Shown in pieces: positions 60,368-64,000 of a DNA stretch of 64,000 bases. Each line of letters begins with the position of its first letter. The first letter of the stretch is position 1. The notes beneath the pieces were generated by a model. That model saw nothing but the letters and a program-made list of their open reading frames with translations. It had not been told where the DNA came from and searched no databases. The position numbers and the translations under genes are program-made. This DNA comes from Tritonibacter litoralis (GTDB lineage: Bacteria > Pseudomonadota > Alphaproteobacteria > Rhodobacterales > Rhodobacteraceae). The stretch spans positions 124,001-188,000 of the forward strand of contig NZ_WIBF01000001.1 in the NCBI RefSeq assembly GCF_009496005.1, in the 5' to 3' direction.

Positions 60368-60741
60368 TGGAGTTTTCCTTTGGCTTATCAGGCGGACTAG
60401 AAGGTCAATAGCAGCCATTTGACAAAGTTCAAGCGGGGTTATGGGCCCAAAACAGCCTTTGTTTGCGGCAGAACCCGCAATTGCTTGAAAGGACAGGGCT
60501 GCTGTTCTACACAAATTCAGGGCCCGTCCGTTAGCGCGGCATAGTAATGATGTTAGCGTCTGTCACAGCTGCAGACCGGTCAGTTCTAGGCTTGCGATTC
60601 GCCGTACGGATTGAAAATATATAGGTATAAAGGCCGATAAACTTTGAGCGCTAACCCGTTCCGGGTCTGTACGTTGTACCGATCAACAGGTTAGAGGCAT
60701 CAGGTAACGGGTATAGACACAGGCCAGGCATAGGGACAGGC
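60368..60741. other. divergent promoter region between tkt and ZauP-like gene
   Basis: About 374 bases with no gene. It contains CGTTAGCGC and TGTTAGCGT, 22 bases apart, and the reverse half-site GCGCTAAC at 60648. An AT-rich -10-like stretch is around 60615-60630. Confidence 0.55.
60529..60655. promoter_or_regulatory. GTTAGCGC-type operator sites upstream of tkt
   Basis: CGTTAGCGC (60529-60537), TGTTAGCGT (60551-60559) and GCGCTAAC (60648-60655) repeat the half-site seen upstream of gap. The 22-base spacing of the first two is close to two helical turns. Confidence 0.5.
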
Positions 60742-61911
60742 ATGGAGCAGATCGAGGAATTGCAAGCACGCATCCTGGCGGCGATGGATCGCATTGCCAG
60801 TGGCGTGAATACGCTTGAGGCGCGCCAAGAGGCTGCCGCGGCGGCTACTCCAAACGCAGAACTGGAGCAGGCGCTGGACGAAGAGCGCACCGTCAACGCG
60901 CAGCTGGAAGAGCGGCTGCGCCTGTTGCGCGGACGTTTGGATGAAGTTGAAACTGCCGCCGAGGAAGCTGCTGCAGCAGGTGGTGGCGCGGATGCTGAAA
61001 CCATTGCCGCGCTTGAGGCTGAGGTTCAGCTGCTGCGCAATGAGGTCGGCAATACCGCCGAACGCGATGCGCTGCGTCTTGAGGTAGGCCGATTGAAAGG
61101 CGCATTGGAAGGCGCGCAGAACGAAGCCGCCAGTGCCAAAGAACATTGCGAAACGATGGAGGCCGAGGCCGCCCGGTTGCGCAGTGAATTGGAAATTGCG
61201 CTGGAAGCCGCAGCACCGGGACCGGAACCTGTGATCTCTGAGGTGGATTTTGCAGCCCTTGAAGCAGAGCGCAACCGCCTGAAAGGGGAGCTGGAAACCG
61301 CGCAGGCTTCGATCACCGCATCGGCTGCCCAAGTTGCTGAGGTACAGGCGCAGGTGGATGCGGCGACGGCCGAAGCTGAGGCCGCCAAAGCTGCAACCGC
61401 GCAGATGCAGGCAGAAGCGTCCGAGGCCCAGGAAGCCCTGGCCGAAGCAGATGGAAAGATTCAGGCCGCCGAGGCTGCGGCACAGGCGCAAGTCGCCGCT
61501 GCACAGCAAGAGGCAGAAACCGCCAAAGCCACATTGGCTGAGGTGCAGGCTGAACTTGAGGCAAAATTGCAGGCTGCAGCCGAAGCTGTGGAAGCCGCTC
61601 CGGCACCTGCTCCGGTGTTGCCTGTCCAAGACGATGAAACCCTGATCAAGCTGGATCAAGAACTGACCACATTGCGGGCCGCCAACGACCAGCTGGTTCA
61701 ATCCAACGCGGCTTTGCGTGCGGCCAATGCCGAAGGGGTCGGCGATCCCGCGCTGATCAATGCCGCGCTTGAGGCGGAGGTGCAGGGTCTGCGCGCGGCC
61801 AATGCAACCGATCGCGCCGAGATGTCTGCGGTCATTGCCCGGCTTGAGCCGCTTTTGGCCAACGCCGATACATTGCCCGCCACTGATCTGCCGCAAGTCG
61901 AGGAAGAATAA
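60742..61911 (+). CDS. long coiled-coil protein upstream of zapA, ZauP-like
   Basis: A 389-residue Glu/Ala-rich protein that is almost entirely coiled coil (EELQARILAAMDRIASGVN..., then heptads from residue 40 to 300), with an acidic C-terminus ending PQVEEE. It has no membrane segment. It sits directly upstream of zapA with overlapping stop-start TAATG, the arrangement of ZauP (ZapA upstream protein) in Caulobacter, which with ZapA focuses the FtsZ ring. The sequence itself is too low in complexity for a firm homology call by eye. Confidence 0.75.
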   Translation: MEQIEELQARILAAMDRIASGVNTLEARQEAAAAATPNAELEQALDEERTVNAQLEERLRLLRGRLDEVETAAEEAAAAGGGADAETIAALEAEVQLLRNEVGNTAERDALRLEVGRLKGALEGAQNEAASAKEHCETMEAEAARLRSELEIALEAAAPGPEPVISEVDFAALEAERNRLKGELETAQASITASAAQVAEVQAQVDAATAEAEAAKAATAQMQAEASEAQEALAEADGKIQAAEAAAQAQVAAAQQEAETAKATLAEVQAELEAKLQAAAEAVEAAPAPAPVLPVQDDETLIKLDQELTTLRAANDQLVQSNAALRAANAEGVGDPALINAALEAEVQGLRAANATDRAEMSAVIARLEPLLANADTLPATDLPQVEEE

Positions 61912-62327
61912 TGCCCGAGGTTACAATTCATATCGGCGGACGTGGGTTCGAGGTCTCCTGTCAGGAAGGCGAAGAACGCTATTTGCAGTCCGCGGCCAAA
62001 ATGCTGGACGACGAAGCGCAGGTTCTGGCCGAACAGATCGGTCGTATGCCCGAAGCGCGGATGCTGTTGATGGCGGGTCTGATGCTGGCGGATAAAACTG
62101 CCGCAATCGAAGACCGCTTGGCCGGCTTTGACGCGCAAATGGCCGCCAAGGATGCGGAGCTTGCGGCCAAAGATGCTGAACTGCAAGCTCTGCGCGCTGC
62201 TCCAGCTCCTGAGCCCGAACGGATTGAAGTTCCGGTTGTCCCACCTCAGGTAAATGAGACTTTGGCGGAATTGGCGGCACGCGCCGAAAGCCTTGCCCAG
62301 TCTGTCGAAGAAAAGGCAATAGCGTAA
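61911..62327 (+). CDS. zapA: cell division protein ZapA
   Basis: A 138-residue FtsZ-ring-associated protein. It starts with the ZapA signature MPEVTIHIGGRGFEVSCQEGEERYL and has a dimerising coiled coil (about residues 30-95). A Pro-rich stretch and a short C-terminal helix follow, longer than the 109 residues of E. coli. It is coupled by TAATG to the coiled-coil gene upstream. A terminator follows at 62339. Confidence 0.92.
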   Translation: MPEVTIHIGGRGFEVSCQEGEERYLQSAAKMLDDEAQVLAEQIGRMPEARMLLMAGLMLADKTAAIEDRLAGFDAQMAAKDAELAAKDAELQALRAAPAPEPERIEVPVVPPQVNETLAELAARAESLAQSVEEKAIA

Positions 62328-62338
62328 TCTGCGAAATC

Positions 62339-62366
62339 GCCGGCCTTTGCTTGAAGGCCGGTTTTT
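62339..62366 (+). terminator. intrinsic terminator after zapA
   Basis: CCGGCCTT-N6-AAGGCCGG is followed by TTTTTT, beginning 12 bases past the zapA stop. Confidence 0.87.
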
Positions 62367-62585
62367 TGCTGATGCAGGTGACGCGTGCGTCGAACTGATT
62401 CATTGTTCGTCACCAAGCCTGAACAGTTTGCTCGGCAAACAGAAACAATTTGTCCGTTTTAAAATTATTGTTCTTAGCCTGCGGACAGGAATGGCTAAAA
62501 CAGGCACAGTTTTCATAAACATCTTTAAGTTGCTGTGCTTCCGCCTTAAAGTTAACTTAATTGAAACGAAATTTCAGGACGCACA

Positions 62586-63515
62586 ATGTTTGGATTTGCT
62601 ATTTTAGCCACGCTGCTGGTGGGCGGCGCAATAATCGCGCTGGATGACGATGATGACACCTCGGTTGCTCCTGAAGAACCAACCGAACCTGATTTGCGTG
62701 AAGACGACAATGTCCCAACGTCAGGCGGCGATCTACTCTCGTTTGGTTCAGAAGATGATCTCGTCGAAGCCCGCCAAGGCGACGATGAAGTACGTGCCGG
62801 TGGTGGTGATGACACCGTTCTGGGCGGTCTCGGCGCTGATACGTTGTTTGGCCAAGGCGGCAATGATGATCTGCGCGGCGGGGTTGCAGATGATAATCTC
62901 ATTGGTGCAGGTGGCGAAGATACCCTGTCCGGTGATGGCGGACAGGACGCCTTGATTGCCAGTGCCGGGGATGATGTGATCTTCTCTGGCGAAGGCAGCG
63001 ATTTTGCCGTGGGTGGCTCTGGCGCTGATAGTATCTTTGGCGGTGCCGGCAATGATATTCTTTATGGCGGGGAATATGATAGCGAGCCGACAGACGATGA
63101 CATCGAAGCCTTGCGTACTGATGTGGATTCATTTGGTTTGATCGAGACCAATGACAATGCCGCCGACACGTTGAATGGTGGCGACGGTGTTGATGCCTTG
63201 ATCTTGGATGACGGTGATATTGGTCGCGGTGGTGCGGACAGTGACCTGTTTATGCTGTTGGCTGACGAAGAAAACGACGACGCTATTACCATCACCGATT
63301 ATGCCGACGGCGAGGATCAGATCCTTGTGGCCATTCGCGGTGAAGACTCCGGTCTGGAGCAAAACGACTTCACTGTTGTGAATGACGAAGACACAGGCGA
63401 CGCGCTGGTTATGCAAGGCACCGAGGTTTTGGCCCGTGTCGAGGATGCAGGCGAAACCCTGACGGTCGAAGATCTGGCGTTTTCGGTGATCGCGCCGGAC
63501 CCGTCCGCCGCGTAA
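62586..63515 (+). CDS. RTX-like calcium-binding protein with hydrophobic N-terminus (3)
   Basis: A 309-residue, strongly acidic protein. Residues 1-19 are hydrophobic (MFGFAILATLLVGGAIIAL) and followed by DDDDD, which could be a membrane anchor or signal. Residues about 65-160 hold degenerate GGxGxDxLxG repeats of the RTX type. The remainder is acidic and beta-rich (EDQILVAIRGEDSG) without the DNFLF-type tail of the other two RTX proteins. This suggests membrane or cell-surface attachment rather than type I export. ATG 62586 lies in a promoter-like AT-rich stretch. Confidence 0.82.
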   Translation: MFGFAILATLLVGGAIIALDDDDDTSVAPEEPTEPDLREDDNVPTSGGDLLSFGSEDDLVEARQGDDEVRAGGGDDTVLGGLGADTLFGQGGNDDLRGGVADDNLIGAGGEDTLSGDGGQDALIASAGDDVIFSGEGSDFAVGGSGADSIFGGAGNDILYGGEYDSEPTDDDIEALRTDVDSFGLIETNDNAADTLNGGDGVDALILDDGDIGRGGADSDLFMLLADEENDDAITITDYADGEDQILVAIRGEDSGLEQNDFTVVNDEDTGDALVMQGTEVLARVEDAGETLTVEDLAFSVIAPDPSAA

Positions 63516-63535
63516 TTCACGCCCATAAGCGACAA

Positions 63536-63570
63536 AAAAACCTGCCAGATTTGCGTCTGGCAGGTTTTTG
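63536..63570. terminator. bidirectional terminator between RTX-like gene 3 and grxD
   Basis: ACCTGCCAGA-N6-TCTGGCAGGT is flanked by AAAAAA and TTTTTG. The two genes converge here. Confidence 0.86.
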
Positions 63571-63588
63571 TTTATTTAAACAGTTTGC

Positions 63589-63954
63589 TTAGCCGTTGTT
63601 GGCTTCACGGATCTTGTCTGCTGCGTCTTTGTCAAAGGCAACGTCATTGTCAGCCAGCATGGTGTCCAGTTCGCCGGACAGGGTCATCTCGGTGATGATG
63701 TCACAGCCGCCCACGAACTCACCTTTGACGTAAAGCTGCGGGATGGTCGGCCAATCGGAATAATCCTTGATCCCTTGGCGGATTTCTTCATCGGCCAGAA
63801 CGTTTACGTCGGTGTATTCGACGCCGATATAGTTCAGAACACCAGCTACCCGAGAGGAAAACCCGCATTGCGGCATCTCTTTGGTGCCTTTCATGAACAG
63901 CACTACGGTGTTGTCTTTGACGGTATCATCAATACGCGCGTTTACGTCGGTCAT
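63589..63954 (-). CDS. grxD: monothiol glutaredoxin, Grx4 family
   Basis: A 121-residue glutaredoxin with the CGFS motif at C30 ([10 protein letters not shown]) and GGCDIITEM near the glutathione-binding end. These proteins carry [2Fe-2S] clusters and serve Fe-S trafficking with BolA partners. Start ATG 63954 is within the window; its promoter and upstream neighbour are beyond the right edge. It ends convergently with the RTX-like gene. Confidence 0.95.
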   Translation of the reverse strand: MTDVNARIDDTVKDNTVVLFMKGTKEMPQCGFSSRVAGVLNYIGVEYTDVNVLADEEIRQGIKDYSDWPTIPQLYVKGEFVGGCDIITEMTLSGELDTMLADNDVAFDKDAADKIREANNG

Positions 63955-64000
63955 GTTTGTCTCCGTTTCCAGGCGCCGCGGCGCAGTTTTTGTTCAACGC

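Noticed and set aside
58472-60400. Long plus-strand frame (642 codons) antisense to transketolase
   Set aside because: It mirrors tkt codon structure, is rich in His/Arg, shows no family motifs and overlaps a clear gene along its full length.
62367-62585. Possible 6S RNA downstream of zapA
   Set aside because: zapA is often followed by 6S RNA in proteobacteria, but I could not draw the large central bubble and closing stems from the sequence.
1-64000. tRNA or rRNA genes and insertion sequences
   Set aside because: No cloverleaf-like GTTCRANNC block with matching stems, no rRNA stretch and no transposase gene were recognised by eye.

Overview
The window is a chromosome segment of an alphaproteobacterium of the order Rhodobacterales, most likely the marine Roseobacter group. 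This rests on sequence and gene order: the tail end of a Rhodobacter-type gene transfer agent (GTA) cluster followed by cysE, a PDH operon with lipoylated E1-beta, a ZauP-like/zapA pair divergent from tkt, RTX and Hint-domain proteins, a GTTC-N7-GTTC SOS box at uvrA and Irr-type ICE boxes at iron genes. No rRNA, tRNA, CRISPR array or intact insertion sequence was found. No plasmid or prophage was found apart from the domesticated GTA.

Layout. 1-5.2 kb: GTA genes g13 (cut by the window edge), g14 and g15, plus a coupled small gene, then a 21-C tract and cysE. 6.4-13.2 kb: a chemoreceptor, the pdhA-pdhB-(unknown)-pdhC operon and an ftsB-like gene. 13.5-16.7 kb: a DUF3885 gene, pgk and two overlapping cyclophilins. 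16.8-19.6 kb: two tandem RTX proteins. 19.8-23.6 kb: an M23 peptidase-bactofilin pair, a DUF455 gene and bcp. 23.7-37.5 kb: an AsmA-like protein, queA, two MFS transporters, a DUF924 gene, lpdA, a VWA protein and uvrA. 37.6-42.3 kb: a secreted small protein, a DUF2892/Crp-Fnr pair and a valine catabolism operon. 42.5-48.7 kb: a GT41 (SPINDLY-type) glycosyltransferase, an L,D-transpeptidase, a hydrolase, and mmsA with a divergent LysR gene. 48.7-56.7 kb: a CBS protein, coaD, a Hint protein, a 47-residue membrane protein, gap, DUF808, DUF3179 and a ZIP transporter. 57-64 kb: bfd-bfr, tkt, ZauP-like/zapA, a third RTX-like protein and grxD.

How genes work together. The PDH complex is split between an operon (E1-alpha, E1-beta, E2) and a distant lpdA (E3), but both carry the same 18-bp palindrome TAGTTTA-N4-TAAACTA just upstream of the start, so a shared regulator is likely. 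gap and tkt share a second family of sites (GTTAGCGC/GCGCTAAC). The ZIP gene has two tandem ICE boxes and bfd-bfr a symmetric variant, which suggests Irr control of metal handling. Valine degradation is divided between an acyl-CoA dehydrogenase/hydrolase/mmsB operon and mmsA about 6 kb away.

The most unusual items are the two shared operators, an unrecognised AT-rich gene inside the pdh operon, a repeated 3'-end element (GGCTCCCGC ... TTGGGCCAA plus a 9-bp GC hairpin) directly after stop codons, a run of four perfect stem-loops at about 38.0-38.2 kb, and small genes of 47 and possibly 61 codons. Searches, alignments and folding could not be run, so all family calls come from reading motifs, length and context.
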